Below, piece by piece: positions 18,966 through 28,630 of a DNA stretch of 64,000 nucleotides. Under the pieces are notes generated by a model that saw nothing but the letters and a program-made list of their open reading frames with translations, did no database searches and had not been told where the DNA came from. This stretch comes from Marinobacter sp. S0848L. GTDB taxonomy: Bacteria; Pseudomonadota; Gammaproteobacteria; Pseudomonadales; Oleiphilaceae. The stretch spans positions 102,462 through 166,461 of the forward strand of contig NZ_JALKAQ010000004.1 of the NCBI RefSeq assembly GCF_023016065.1, written 5' to 3'. Made by a program: the position numbers and the translations under genes. Positions within the stretch are counted from its first letter, which is position 1. Every line of letters begins with the position of its first letter.

Positions 18966-20501
18966 TTATTCGCCTCCGGAATTCTGCTCTGCTTTATGCT
19001 CCGGGCGCATGGCCGGGAACAGAATCACGTCGCGAATGGACGGAGAATCGGTCAGCATCATCGCCAAACGGTCGATGCCGATACCTTCACCCGCTGTCGG
19101 GGGCAAGCCGTATTCCAGCGCCATCACGTAGTCGTCGTCGTAGAACATGGCTTCATCATCGCCGGCGTCCTTCTCGGCCACCTGCGCCTTGAAGCGCTCG
19201 GCCTGATCTTCGGCATCGTTCAGCTCCGAGAAGCCGTTGGCAATTTCACGGCCGCCGACAAAGAACTCGAACCGCTCAGTAACAAACGGATCACTGTCTT
19301 TGCAACGGGCCAGCGGCGACACTTCTTTCGGGTATTCGGTAATGAAGGTCGGCTGCATCAAACGGTGCTCGGCGGTTTCTTCGAAGATCTCGATCTGTAC
19401 CTTACCCAAGCCCCAGATGTCTTTAACCTTGATGCCCAGGCCTTTGGCCAGCTCGCGTGCCTGAGCTTCGTCAGCCAGCTGCTCGCGGGTGAACTCCGGG
19501 TTATAGCGCAAGATTGCATCCACAACGGTCAAGCGCTCAAACGGCTTACCAAAATCATATTCAACGGTTTCTTCGGTACCGTCTTTCAACACACGAGTGT
19601 TGGTGACCGTGGTCGTGCCCAGCACTTTTTGAGCGATGGTGCGCAGCATGTCTTCGGTCAGGTCCATCAGGTCGTTGTAATCCGCGTAGGCCTGATAGAA
19701 CTCAACCATGGTGAATTCCGGGTTGTGACGGGTTGATAACCCTTCGTTCCGGAAGTTACGGTTGATCTCGAACACTCGCTCGAAACCACCCACAACCAAA
19801 CGCTTGAGATACAGCTCCGGCGCAATGCGCAGGTACATATCAATACCCAGCGCGTTGTGATGAGTCACAAACGGGCGTGCCGTAGCACCACCGGGAATCA
19901 CCTGCAGCATGGGCGTCTCAACTTCCATGAAGTCACGCTCGGTGAAGTACTGGCGCATCACGTTGATGATTTTCGAACGCGCATGAAACACCCGGCGGCT
20001 GTCTTCGTTCATCATCAGGTCGACGTAACGATGACGGTAACGGGCTTCGGTGTCGGTCAGACCTTTGTGCTTTTCAGGCAGCGGGCGCAGTGATTTGGTG
20101 AGCAAGGTGTACTCGTCCATTGCCACATAAAGATCGCCTTTACCCGACTTGCACAGCACGCCGCGAACACCCACGATATCGCCAAGATCCCAGTGTTTGG
20201 TGTCTTTCTGGACATCTTTAGTCGCATAGATCTGGATGCGGCCCGTCATGTCCTGAACCACTTTGAACGCCTTGCGGTCGAGCATCATGCGGCCAGCAAT
20301 AGCCACCTGGATGCCCATGGCTTCCAGCTCTTCCTTGGACTTGTCCCCGTATTTTTCCTGCAGTTCGGCAGCGGTGGCATCACGGCGGAAATCGTTCGGG
20401 AACGCATTGCCCTGCTCTCGCAAGGTGGCCAGTTTGGCTCGGCGCTCCGCAATCAGCTTGTTGTCCTCGGGCTGGGTCGCGTTCTGGTTCTGTTCAGTCA
20501 T
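18966..20501 (-). CDS. lysS: Lysyl-tRNA synthetase (class II)
   Basis: 511 residues. Charges tRNA-Lys. The N-terminal OB-fold anticodon-binding domain (about 65-155) precedes the class II catalytic core with motif 2 ([20 protein letters not shown]) and motif 3 ([16 protein letters not shown]). It follows prfB by 51 bases, the conserved prfB-lysS gene order of gammaproteobacteria. Confidence 0.98.
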   Translation of the reverse strand: MTEQNQNATQPEDNKLIAERRAKLATLREQGNAFPNDFRRDATAAELQEKYGDKSKEELEAMGIQVAIAGRMMLDRKAFKVVQDMTGRIQIYATKDVQKDTKHWDLGDIVGVRGVLCKSGKGDLYVAMDEYTLLTKSLRPLPEKHKGLTDTEARYRHRYVDLMMNEDSRRVFHARSKIINVMRQYFTERDFMEVETPMLQVIPGGATARPFVTHHNALGIDMYLRIAPELYLKRLVVGGFERVFEINRNFRNEGLSTRHNPEFTMVEFYQAYADYNDLMDLTEDMLRTIAQKVLGTTTVTNTRVLKDGTEETVEYDFGKPFERLTVVDAILRYNPEFTREQLADEAQARELAKGLGIKVKDIWGLGKVQIEIFEETAEHRLMQPTFITEYPKEVSPLARCKDSDPFVTERFEFFVGGREIANGFSELNDAEDQAERFKAQVAEKDAGDDEAMFYDDDYVMALEYGLPPTAGEGIGIDRLAMMLTDSPSIRDVILFPAMRPEHKAEQNSGGE

Positions 20502-20542
20502 GTTAGCTCACTAAGAAGTCGGGGGTGTCCGGTTCGGGTTGA

Positions 20543-20564
20543 ATGGCGCTGTTTACAGCGCCAT
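20543..20564 (-). repeat. 22-base inverted repeat spanning the prfB stop codon
   Basis: ATGGCGCTGT (20543-20552), two bases, then ACAGCGCCAT (20555-20564). On the reverse strand it includes the last prfB codons and the TAA. No T-run follows, so it is not a standard terminator; a structure between prfB and lysS affecting ribosome release or mRNA stability is possible. Confidence 0.6.
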
Positions 20565-21648
20565 CTTCAGACTGGCTTCGATAAACTTGTCGATGTCACC
20601 ATCGAGCACCGACTGGGTGTTACTGGTTTCCACCTTGGTGCGAAGATCTTTGATACGGCTGTCATCCAGCACGTAAGAACGGATCTGGCTACCCCAGCCG
20701 ATGTCAGACTTAGAGTCTTCCTGCTTCTGTTTTTCGGCGTTGCGCAATTGCATTTCGCGCTCGAACAGCTTGGCTTTCAGCTGTTTCATCGCCTGGTCTT
20801 TGTTCTGGTGCTGGCTCCGGCCAGCCTGACACGCCACCACGATTCCGGTGGGGTTGTGAGTCAGTCGCACGGCCGATTCAGTTCGGTTTACGTGCTGACC
20901 ACCGGCACCGGAGGCGCGGTATACGTCAACGCGCAGGTCAGCCGGATTGATGTCGATTTCAAAGCTGTCATCCACTTCCGGCGAAATGAACACGGAAGAG
21001 AAGGAGGTGTGCCGGCGGTTGCCGGAATCAAACGGCGATTTACGCACCAAGCGATGGACACCGGTTTCAGTTCGCAGCCAGCCGTATGCGTAGTCACCCT
21101 GTATGTGGATGGTTGCGCTTTTGATGCCCGCGACTTCACCTTCCTGCAGCTCAACGATTTCAGCTTTGAAGCCCCGGCGCTCGGCCCAGCGCAGGTACAT
21201 GCGCAGCAGCATGTTGCCCCAGTCTTGCGCTTCGGTGCCGCCAGAGCCGGCTTGTATTTCAAGGTAGGCGTTGTTGGCGTCCATCTCACCGGAGAACATG
21301 CGGCGGAATTCGAGCTTCTCGAGCTCTTTATCCAGGCCTTCCAGATCGGCTTCGATTTCTTGAACGGTGCCTTCGTCGTCTTCTTCTACGGCCATTTCAA
21401 GCAGGCTTTCAGCATCTGCCAGACCGGAGGTGAGGTTATCAATGGTTCTGACGATCAGCTCGAGGTCAGAACGCTCTTTACCCAGTGACTGGGCGCGCTC
21501 CGGATCGTCCCACACGGTGGGGAGTTCAAGTTCGCGTTCTACTTCGACCAGACGTTCGCTTCGCTGATCGTAGTCAAAGATACCCCCTCAGCGCTTCGGT
21601 GCGCTCGCGAAGCTCTTTGATCTTCGTCACTATGGGATTAATTTCCAT
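20553..21648 (-). CDS. prfB: Peptide chain release factor 2, with programmed +1 frameshift
   Basis: 364 residues after frameshifting. RF2 recognises UAA and UGA. Translation starts at the ATG at 21648 ([20 protein letters not shown]), reads 24 codons to an in-frame TGA at 21576-21574, and must shift +1 at CTT-TGA-C to continue as [13 protein letters not shown] to 20553. The site has the canonical parts: an internal Shine-Dalgarno-like AGGGGG, then TATCTTTGAC. The tripeptide anticodon SPF ([11 protein letters not shown]) and the catalytic GGQ ([12 protein letters not shown]) are intact. Simple ORF callers report only the downstream frame, from about 21515. Low RF2 raises frameshifting, so the protein autoregulates. 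Confidence 0.98.
21574..21590 (-). promoter_or_regulatory. Programmed frameshift site of prfB
   Basis: Read on the reverse strand: AGGGGG, TAT, CTT, TGA, C. The purine run pairs with the anti-Shine-Dalgarno of the translating ribosome and, with the slow UGA codon, pushes the CTT-bound tRNA by +1. Spacing is identical to the E. coli prfB element. Confidence 0.95.
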
Positions 21649-21767
21649 GAAAACTTGTCTCGCTTTGGAAAATGGTGCGATAAAAACTGAGGGCGAATTC
21701 TACCGGAATTTGTGGGCTAAATCAGCAGGCGGAATATACGGAGTCATCGAAGCTTGGTGCAAGCAGG

Positions 21768-23513
21768 TCAGCCCCTGCCCGTGTTCAACGGCTCGAGATA
21801 ATCCACCATCAGCTGCAAATTGGTCCGCCCACGGAAGGTGTTGGCATCCGGTTTGTAGACTACCCGGGCACCCGAGCGGGTGTAGTCTGGTACTTCCGGG
21901 CCGGTGTTGAAGGCAATGGCATCAATAATACTCCCACCGTCTGCAGGCTGCAGCACCAGTTTCAGGTGGTTTTCGCCGACAATGCGCTGGCTGACGACGT
22001 TGAACTCGCCGTCAAACAATGGCTCCGGGAAATGTTGCCCCCAAGGCCCGCTGCGTTTGAGCAGGTAAGCGGTATCGAGATTCAGCTCGGCAGCTGCTAG
22101 CGGGCCATCGGTGACGATCGCCGCTTCCAGATCTTCTGGCTTCAGGGTATCTCTCACTGCCTCATCGAAAGCTTTGCTGAAAGCCTCGAGATCATCACGA
22201 GCAATGGTCATGCCCGCTGCCATGGCATGGCCGCCATACTTTTTCATCAAGCCCGGAAATTTGGCATCCACAACGGCCAGAGCATCGCGGATGTGCAGAC
22301 CGGGAATTGAGCGGGCAGAGCCTTTCAGGCTAAGGCCATCATCATCCTGTGCAAACGCAATCGTCGGGCGGTGGGTCTGTTCGCGAATTCTGGCGGCAAG
22401 AATACCGATCACACCTTGGTGCCAGTCCGGGTCAAACAGCGCCAAGCCCCAGGGCAGACCGTCGACATCCAACGACATGGAAGCCAGCAATTCTTGCGCT
22501 TGCTGCTTCATATCTTTCTCAATAGTACGGCGTTCGCGATTAAACGTGTCCAGCTCCTGCGCAAGGCGCAAAGCTTCATCCGGATTATCCGCGAGCAAGC
22601 AGGCAATGCCGATGCTCATATCATCCAAGCGGCCGGCGGCATTCAGGCGGGGGCCAACAACAAAACCCAGATCGGTAGAACTGATTTCGCTGTGATCCCG
22701 GCCAGCCACTTTTAACAGCGCCAGTATGCCGGGGCGCGCTTCGCCTTTACGGATGCGCCTTATGCCCTGCTCTACAAAGATTCGGTTGTTATGGTCCAGT
22801 GGCACAACGTCAGCCACCGTGCCCAGTGCCACCAAGTCCAGCAAGGTGCCAAGATTAGGCTCAGGGTTCGGCAGCAGGTTGCGATCGCGCAAGTGTTTTC
22901 GCAGCGCGGTCAGCACGTAAAACATCACACCCACACCCGCAGCGTTCTTGCTCAAGAACGGGCAGCCGGGCTGATTGGGGTTAACGATGGCATCCGCGTC
23001 CGGCAGCTCTTCGCCGGCCAGATGGTGGTCGGTAACAACCACTTTTATTCCAAGATCCCGAGCCGCTCGCACGCCTTCAATGGCGGAGATACCGTTATCC
23101 ACCGTCACCAGCAAGTCGGGCAACTCACCTTCTTCCTGCAATCGGTGAATGATTCCCGGTGTCAGCCCGTAACCATCCGAGAAACGGCTTGGCACGCGGA
23201 AGTCGACCGATGGCACGCCCAACATCGACAAGCCAAGCATCGCGACCGCCGTACTGGTGGCCCCGTCTGCATCGAAATCACCCAGAATCATTACACGCTG
23301 TTTCTGAACCACCGCATCGGCCAGCAACTCCACCGCCCGGCCAATGCCTCGCAATTGCATTGGAGACGCCAGATACTTCAGGGTGTACTGGAGCTGTTCG
23401 TCGGAATGAACGCCACGGGCGGCGTACAACCGGCGCAGGATGGGCGGCAGGCTTTGCCCCCAGTTCGGCGTGTCGGCCGGCTGGGGGCGGCGCAGGATCT
23501 TTTTAGGAGTCAT
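21768..23513 (-). CDS. recJ: Single-stranded-DNA exonuclease RecJ
   Basis: 581 residues. A 5'-3' ssDNA exonuclease for RecF-pathway recombination, mismatch and base-excision repair. The DHH-family motifs are in order: ILGDFDADGATST (about residue 76), TVDNG, VVTDHHLAG, then DHHA1 features NAAGRLDD and GGHAMAAGM. Lies between thrC and prfB with 119 bases before prfB, where no clear terminator or promoter is visible. Confidence 0.97.
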   Translation of the reverse strand: MTPKKILRRPQPADTPNWGQSLPPILRRLYAARGVHSDEQLQYTLKYLASPMQLRGIGRAVELLADAVVQKQRVMILGDFDADGATSTAVAMLGLSMLGVPSVDFRVPSRFSDGYGLTPGIIHRLQEEGELPDLLVTVDNGISAIEGVRAARDLGIKVVVTDHHLAGEELPDADAIVNPNQPGCPFLSKNAAGVGVMFYVLTALRKHLRDRNLLPNPEPNLGTLLDLVALGTVADVVPLDHNNRIFVEQGIRRIRKGEARPGILALLKVAGRDHSEISSTDLGFVVGPRLNAAGRLDDMSIGIACLLADNPDEALRLAQELDTFNRERRTIEKDMKQQAQELLASMSLDVDGLPWGLALFDPDWHQGVIGILAARIREQTHRPTIAFAQDDDGLSLKGSARSIPGLHIRDALAVVDAKFPGLMKKYGGHAMAAGMTIARDDLEAFSKAFDEAVRDTLKPEDLEAAIVTDGPLAAAELNLDTAYLLKRSGPWGQHFPEPLFDGEFNVVSQRIVGENHLKLVLQPADGGSIIDAIAFNTGPEVPDYTRSGARVVYKPDANTFRGRTNLQLMVDYLEPLNTGRG

Positions 23514-23519
23514 GCCGGA

Positions 23520-24920
23520 TCAGGCATTTTTCCAGTGCTTGGACAAAAAGCCCTGCACTTCAGCCAAGTCGTTTTCAAGAACGGTGTATCGCTCTTCCCG
23601 CTCGAACAGATCCGCCATGTGAGGCGGCAACTGCGGCTTCACCGACAGGCCGGACTCAACAATCGCATCCGGGAACTTGGCCGGGTGCGCTGTGCCCAAG
23701 GTAATCATTGGAACCGTTGCGTCGCGACGGCAGTTGCGAGCCGCACGCACGCCGATGGCGGTATGCGGATCGAGCAGGTATTCGTTCTGCTCATAGATCT
23801 CACGAATGGTGTCACAGGTGGCTTTGTCGTCTACCGCATCACTGTCGAACAGCTTGCGGGCCGACTTCCAACGGTAGTCCTCGATGCTGACCGGACCTTT
23901 GGCGGCATTTTCCAGCAGATCCTTCACCGCTGCGCCGTCACGACCGTGCAAGTCAAACAACAGACGCTCGAAGTTACTGGACACCATGATATCCATGCTC
24001 GGCGACAGCGTGTGCTCCAGCTGCTGTTTCTCGTAGCGGTTGCCGCTCATGAAACGGTGCAGAATGTCGTTACGGTTGGTGGCGATCACCAACTGGCTGA
24101 TCGGCAAACCCATTTTCTTCGCCAGGTAACCGGCAAAGATGTCACCAAAGTTTCCGGTAGGCACCGAGAACGCCATACTGCGGTCAGGGCCACCCAACGC
24201 CAGCGAGGCCTGAAAGTAGTAAACGATCTGAGCCATGATCCGCGCCCAGTTGATCGAGTTCACCGCCGCCAACTGGGTTTTGCCGCGCAGGAAGGACTGA
24301 TCTCCGAAGCTTTCTTTGACCATGCGCTGGCAATCGTCAAAGTTACCCTTCACAGCAATGTTGTGAATGTTGTCGCCCTGCACCGTCGTCATCTGGCGAC
24401 GCTGCACTTCAGAGACGCGCTGGTACGGGTGCAGGATGAAGATATCCACGTGCTCGCAGCGGCGGCAGCCTTCGATAGCTGCCGAACCGGTGTCGCCCGA
24501 GGTCGCGCCCATGATCACCACGTGCTGCTTACGCTTTTCAAGCACGTAGTCGAGCAAACGGCCAAGCAATTGCAGCGCGAAATCCTTGAAAGCCAGCGTA
24601 GGGCCACGGAACAGTTCCATTACCCATTCGTTGCTGTCGAGCTGAACCAATGGTGCCACCGACTGGTGGGCAAAGCCGCTGTAGGTTTCGTCCAGCATCT
24701 TACGGAAATCGTCGGCCGGAATGGCATCTTCCACAAACGGGTACATAACGTTAAAGGCCAACTCCGCGTAGGGCAGGCCCCGCCAGCTGCGGATTTCTTC
24801 CAGGCTGAAGTGCGGCAATGACTCGGGAACATATAGGCCACCGTCGGTTGCCAACCCAGTCAGAAGAACGTCTTCAAAGCCTAAAGCGGGTGCTTCGCCC
24901 CGTGTGCTGATGTATCTCAC
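23520..24920 (-). CDS. thrC: Threonine synthase
   Basis: 466 residues. PLP enzyme converting O-phosphohomoserine to threonine. The PLP-binding lysine is in GPTLAFKDFALQLLGR (about residue 113) and the phosphate-binding loop is GATSGDTGSAAIEG. It follows hom by 11 bases, forming a hom-thrC operon; thrB is not adjacent, as usual in pseudomonad-type genomes. Confidence 0.98.
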   Translation of the reverse strand: MRYISTRGEAPALGFEDVLLTGLATDGGLYVPESLPHFSLEEIRSWRGLPYAELAFNVMYPFVEDAIPADDFRKMLDETYSGFAHQSVAPLVQLDSNEWVMELFRGPTLAFKDFALQLLGRLLDYVLEKRKQHVVIMGATSGDTGSAAIEGCRRCEHVDIFILHPYQRVSEVQRRQMTTVQGDNIHNIAVKGNFDDCQRMVKESFGDQSFLRGKTQLAAVNSINWARIMAQIVYYFQASLALGGPDRSMAFSVPTGNFGDIFAGYLAKKMGLPISQLVIATNRNDILHRFMSGNRYEKQQLEHTLSPSMDIMVSSNFERLLFDLHGRDGAAVKDLLENAAKGPVSIEDYRWKSARKLFDSDAVDDKATCDTIREIYEQNEYLLDPHTAIGVRAARNCRRDATVPMITLGTAHPAKFPDAIVESGLSVKPQLPPHMADLFEREERYTVLENDLAEVQGFLSKHWKNA

Positions 24921-24931
24921 GTGCGTACCTG

Positions 24932-26233
24932 TTAGTTAAAATTTTCTGCGCGGATGCGAACAACAGAACCGTCTACATCGACCAGCGATTCCATTTCTTC
25001 AATCGCCAGATTCATCTGACGCTCCTGAACCGTATGAGTCAGGATGATGACCGGAATCCGGCCGTCCGCGAACTCGGATTCTTTCTGCATGATCGATTCA
25101 ATATTGATGCCGTGCTCACTCAGAATCGATGCAATTTTGGCCAAAACACCCGGGCGGTCAAACGCCTGAATGCGCAGGTAATACGCCGACTGAATTTCTT
25201 CCATCGGCAACACGGGCAAATCTTCCAAAGCATCTGGCGTGAAGCCCAGATACGGTACTTTCTGCTGGCTGTCACTCGCCACTGAGCGAGCTACGTCAAC
25301 GATGTCGGCAATCACGGCCGAAGCTGTGGCCTCATCGCCCGCGCCAGGGCCGTAATACATAGTTTGGCCAACCGCATCACCATCCACCATGACAGCATTG
25401 AGCACGCCATCAACTTGAGCAATCAGGTGAGTTTTCGGCACCAGTGTAGGGTGAACTCGCAGCTCGATACCGTCGTCACGACGACGGGCGATACCCAAAT
25501 GCTTAACCCGGTATCCGAGCATTTCAGCGTGAGCGATGTCACTTGGGGTCAACGACGAAATACCCTCGGTATACGCCTTTTCGAACTGCAGCGGAACGCC
25601 AATGCCAGACGAGGCCAGGATCGTAAGCTTGTGGGCTGCATCGATGCCTTCAACGTCGAATGTGGGGTCGGCTTCTGCGTAACCCAGCGCCTGCGCTTCT
25701 TTCAGCACTTCATCAAACGGACGGCCAGCACGCATCTCGGTCAAAATAAAGTTACCGGTGCCGTTGATGATTCCGGCGATGGTGTCGATGCGATTTGCTG
25801 CCAGACCTTCACGGACCGCTTTGATCACCGGAATACCACCAGCCACTCCCGCTTCGTATGCAACGACAACACCCGCTTTTTCAGCGGCTTCAAAGATTTC
25901 GTTGCCGTGAACAGCAATCAGGGCCTTGTTCGCAGTTACCACGTGCTTCCCGTTGGCAATGGCCGTCAACACCAATTCACGGGCAACATCGTAGCCACCA
26001 ATCAGCTCAACGACCACGTCAACGTTTGCGTCATTCACCACATCGAAAATGTCGGTGCTGAACGGAATATCACCCAACTCAAGATCGTCCCGACGCTTTC
26101 GGCTAGCCACGCGGGCAATTCGAATATTACAGCCGATACGGCCCGAAATAATCGCCGCATTGCGAGTCAGGACATTGAATGTACCGCCGCCTACGGTTCC
26201 TAATCCGCATATTCCGACATTAACGTCTTTCAA
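24932..26233 (-). CDS. hom: Homoserine dehydrogenase
   Basis: 433 residues from the preferred TTG start. Reduces aspartate semialdehyde to homoserine at the branch to threonine and methionine. The Rossmann motif GICGLGTVGGGTFN is at the N-terminus, the catalytic region KLTILASSGIG (catalytic Lys) is central, and a C-terminal ACT domain (LRIQAFDRPGVLAKIASIL) probably senses threonine. The frame extends to another TTG at 26275, but AGAGGTGAG lies 5 bases before the TTG at 26233. Monofunctional, with no aspartokinase domain. Confidence 0.96.
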   Translation of the reverse strand: MKDVNVGICGLGTVGGGTFNVLTRNAAIISGRIGCNIRIARVASRKRRDDLELGDIPFSTDIFDVVNDANVDVVVELIGGYDVARELVLTAIANGKHVVTANKALIAVHGNEIFEAAEKAGVVVAYEAGVAGGIPVIKAVREGLAANRIDTIAGIINGTGNFILTEMRAGRPFDEVLKEAQALGYAEADPTFDVEGIDAAHKLTILASSGIGVPLQFEKAYTEGISSLTPSDIAHAEMLGYRVKHLGIARRRDDGIELRVHPTLVPKTHLIAQVDGVLNAVMVDGDAVGQTMYYGPGAGDEATASAVIADIVDVARSVASDSQQKVPYLGFTPDALEDLPVLPMEEIQSAYYLRIQAFDRPGVLAKIASILSEHGINIESIMQKESEFADGRIPVIILTHTVQERQMNLAIEEMESLVDVDGSVVRIRAENFN

Positions 26234-26290
26234 GCTCTCACCTCTGATCCCGCTCGGGGTGCTGATGGATTGCAATTGGGGGCATAGTAT

Positions 26291-26327
26291 ACCGATTCAG
26301 GCGCGCGTGAATAAGCCCTGAATCGGT
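26291..26327 (-). promoter_or_regulatory. 11-bp inverted repeat and candidate promoter before hom
   Basis: ACCGATTCAGG (26291-26301) and CCTGAATCGGT (26317-26327) are perfect complements with a 15-base loop. On the reverse strand a TATACT -10-like hexamer follows immediately, with TTATTC 17 bases upstream inside the loop, so the repeat overlaps a possible hom promoter. It could be the dsbC terminator (no T-run), an operator, or both. Confidence 0.5.
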
Positions 26328-26374
26328 TACCTTTCAAACAGTGGGAAACGGCCCTCAAACGAGAACCGCAAAAT

Positions 26375-27109
26375 TCAGAGCAGACCAAGGCCTTCTGCCA
26401 GATTGCGGGCCGGAACATAACCGCGGATCATGTTGCCGTCTTCCAGAACAATCGCTGGGGTTCCGGTTACACCGACTTTGCCACCCAACTGATACTGCTC
26501 CGCAACCGGGTTCTCACAGGTTTTGCTCGGTACGGATTTACCGGCCTTAGCTGTGTCCATCGCGCTTTGCTGGTCATCGGCACACCACACCGATTCGTAC
26601 TTCCGGAATGATGGAGTATTGGGGCCCGAGCGAGGGAAGGCATAATAGTTAACCGTAATACCGTAACCGTTTAGCTGCGGGACTTCGTCGTGCAATTTCC
26701 GGCAGTAAGGGCAGTCGATATCGGTAAACACATCGATAACAGCTTTCTGCTTACCTTTCGCCGGGTAAGAGATCACTCCGTCGTCACCAAATTCTGCCAT
26801 CTGCTTCTGGCGCACCTGAGCCCGCGCTTCTTCAGTCACATTGGCAATGCCGTTGTCGGTTATCTTCAGCATGTCGCCGGTCAACAGATAAACGCCATCT
26901 TCCGTGGTGTAAATGGTGTCACCATTACTGCTTTGCACCTCATAAAGGCCCGGGGCCTCTGACTGGCTCACAGACACAATTCGCAAGCCTGGCACGGCCT
27001 TCGTCAAACGCTCCGTGATGGTATCTTCAATCTCACCGGCATGCACCGCGGGTAAAGTTACTAACGACACCATCAAGCCCGCCATAGCGGCCAAAGTTCT
27101 TAGCTTCAT
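26375..27109 (-). CDS. dsbC: Thiol:disulfide interchange protein DsbC
   Basis: 244 residues. Periplasmic disulfide isomerase acting with DsbD. Signal peptide (LAAMAGLMVSLVTLPAVHAGE), N-terminal dimerisation domain, and a thioredoxin-fold C-terminal domain with the active site DIDCPYCRKLHDE; a second cysteine pair (WCADD ... KTCENP) matches the structural disulfide of DsbC. Located between xerD and hom as in Pseudomonas. Confidence 0.96.
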   Translation of the reverse strand: MKLRTLAAMAGLMVSLVTLPAVHAGEIEDTITERLTKAVPGLRIVSVSQSEAPGLYEVQSSNGDTIYTTEDGVYLLTGDMLKITDNGIANVTEEARAQVRQKQMAEFGDDGVISYPAKGKQKAVIDVFTDIDCPYCRKLHDEVPQLNGYGITVNYYAFPRSGPNTPSFRKYESVWCADDQQSAMDTAKAGKSVPSKTCENPVAEQYQLGGKVGVTGTPAIVLEDGNMIRGYVPARNLAEGLGLL

Positions 27110-27174
27110 AAGTTTGCACTTACCTTGTGGTTTAAGGAATTCAGGACGCGAGCCCCACTTTCCGGCAGATTGAT

Positions 27175-27180
27175 ATTATA
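27175..27180 (-). promoter_or_regulatory. Candidate -10 element for dsbC
   Basis: Perfect TATAAT on the reverse strand (27180-27175), 66 bases before the dsbC start, in the 137-base gap after xerD. The matching -35 position is poor, so this is a tentative promoter. Confidence 0.35.
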
Positions 27181-27246
27181 AGACCGCCTTCATGGGAGAG
27201 TGCGACACAGATCGACATCAAAAGTTCAATCCCACACCATACCAGA

Positions 27247-28158
27247 TCACCCTCTGGGATGGTGTGCCTGATGCAGATCCTGCAATCGCTGACGGGCAAC
27301 ATGTGTATAAATCTGCGTGGTTGAAAGGTCTGAATGGCCAAGCAGCATCTGCACCACCCTTAAATCGGCACCGTGATTAAGCAAGTGGGTTGCGAAGGCA
27401 TGGCGAAGGGTATGGGGCGACAAATGTTTCTGTATACCCGAGCGCGAGGCGTATAACTTGATACGGTGCCAAAATGTCTGCCGGGTCATTGCACTGGCGC
27501 GGCTTCCGGGAAAAAGAGCGTCACTGCTTTTGCCCCTCAAAAGCTCGCCCCGCGCCTCTCGCATATAGCGAACCAACCAATCAACAGCCTCTTCACCCAG
27601 CGGAACCAACCGCTCTTTATCGCCCTTACCACTGACACGAACGACACCCTGGCGAAGATTTACCTGATCAACCGTCAGGCCTGTCAACTCCGTTACACGC
27701 AAACCGCAACCGTACAGAATCTCCAGCATGGCCCGGTCACGTAACTCCAGCGGCAGTTCGGGGTCAGGCTCTGCCAACAACCTCTCGACATCACCCTCGG
27801 TCAAGGTATCGGGCAACCGCCGGGGCAGGCGCGGACTGTCTATCCGCAAGGTCGGATCCTCAGCGATCAGACCTTCTCGTAACAAATAGCGATAAAAACG
27901 CCGGATGCCAGAAAGACGACGCGCTGCAGTACTCGCCTTCAAACCGTCGGCCATCCCGCGAGACATCCAAGCCAACAGGTCAGTGCGGGCTGCCGATTGT
28001 AAACCGGGAGCCCCGGGCTGTTGCTGCAACCACAGCGACAGCCGCGACAAATCACTGGCGTAGGCCGCCCGGGTCTTTTCACCCAAGCCATCCTCAAGCC
28101 AGATAGCATCGGAAAATCTGGCAATCAGCGATTCATCTTCAACTCTAAGCAAGCGCAA
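27247..28158 (-). CDS. xerD: Site-specific tyrosine recombinase XerD
   Basis: 303 residues. With XerC it resolves chromosome dimers at dif, activated by FtsK. N-terminal SAM-like core-binding domain (about 10-100), then the catalytic domain with the Arg in CGLRVTELTGL, Lys in SGKGDKERLVPL, the HTLRHAFATHLL box, LLGHSDLSTTQIYTHV with the catalytic Tyr. Nothing suggests an integron or phage integrase: the gene is in its usual place before dsbC. Confidence 0.96.
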   Translation of the reverse strand: MRLLRVEDESLIARFSDAIWLEDGLGEKTRAAYASDLSRLSLWLQQQPGAPGLQSAARTDLLAWMSRGMADGLKASTAARRLSGIRRFYRYLLREGLIAEDPTLRIDSPRLPRRLPDTLTEGDVERLLAEPDPELPLELRDRAMLEILYGCGLRVTELTGLTVDQVNLRQGVVRVSGKGDKERLVPLGEEAVDWLVRYMREARGELLRGKSSDALFPGSRASAMTRQTFWHRIKLYASRSGIQKHLSPHTLRHAFATHLLNHGADLRVVQMLLGHSDLSTTQIYTHVARQRLQDLHQAHHPRG

Positions 28159-28193
28159 CCCCCAAAGCTAACGTACGGCCAATATTCAAGCAC

Positions 28194-28222
28194 AAAAAAA
28201 GCAGCCGCTGGGGCTGCTTTTT
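28194..28222 (-). terminator. Intrinsic terminator of the rpsP-rplS operon
   Basis: GCAGCC (28201-28206), 5-base loop, GGCTGC (28212-28217), flanked by seven As on one side and five Ts on the other, so it can work in both directions. It lies 27 bases past the rplS stop on the reverse strand, before xerD. Confidence 0.85.
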
Positions 28223-28248
28223 CTCTGTACTGATCGGTTAAACCGATA

Positions 28249-28605
28249 TCAGCCCAGCTTTTCCTTGATACGAGCCGCCTTACCAGACAGATCGCGCAGG
28301 TAGTAAAGCTTAGCCTGGCGCACGTCACCGCGACGCTTCACAGATACGCTGTCTACCAAAGAAGAATAAGTCTGGAAAGTACGCTCTACACCCACGCCGT
28401 AAGAGATCTTACGAACAGTGAAGGAAGAGTTCATGCCACGGTTGCGCTTACCGATAACCACACCTTCGAACGCCTGCAGACGCTCACGGCTACCTTCTTT
28501 AACGCGAACCTGAACAACCACGGTATCGCCCGGCGCAAACGCTGGGAGTTCCTTGGTCATCTGTTCTGCTTCAAGTTGACTGATGATGTTGTTCTTGCCG
28601 CTCAT
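28249..28605 (-). CDS. rplS: 50S ribosomal protein L19
   Basis: 118 residues. L19 sits at the interface of the 30S and 50S subunits. Begins [20 protein letters not shown] and carries the family core [20 protein letters not shown] and [17 protein letters not shown]. The frame is open to 28656, but the ATG at 28605 has AGGAG 7 bases upstream and matches the family length. Last gene of rpsP-rimM-trmD-rplS. Confidence 0.98.
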   Translation of the reverse strand: MSGKNNIISQLEAEQMTKELPAFAPGDTVVVQVRVKEGSRERLQAFEGVVIGKRNRGMNSSFTVRKISYGVGVERTFQTYSSLVDSVSVKRRGDVRQAKLYYLRDLSGKAARIKEKLG

Positions 28606-28630
28606 CGTAATGCTCCTGATACCCAATCTT

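Noticed and set aside
20193..21488. 431-codon open frame on the + strand
   Set aside because: Antisense to lysS and prfB, both certain genes.
22791..24821. 676-codon open frame on the + strand
   Set aside because: Antisense to recJ and thrC; long only because of the base composition, with no recognisable motif or ribosome-binding site.
27247..28158. Tyrosine recombinase as a sign of a mobile element
   Set aside because: It is XerD in its usual place before dsbC, with no attachment-site repeats, cargo or composition change.
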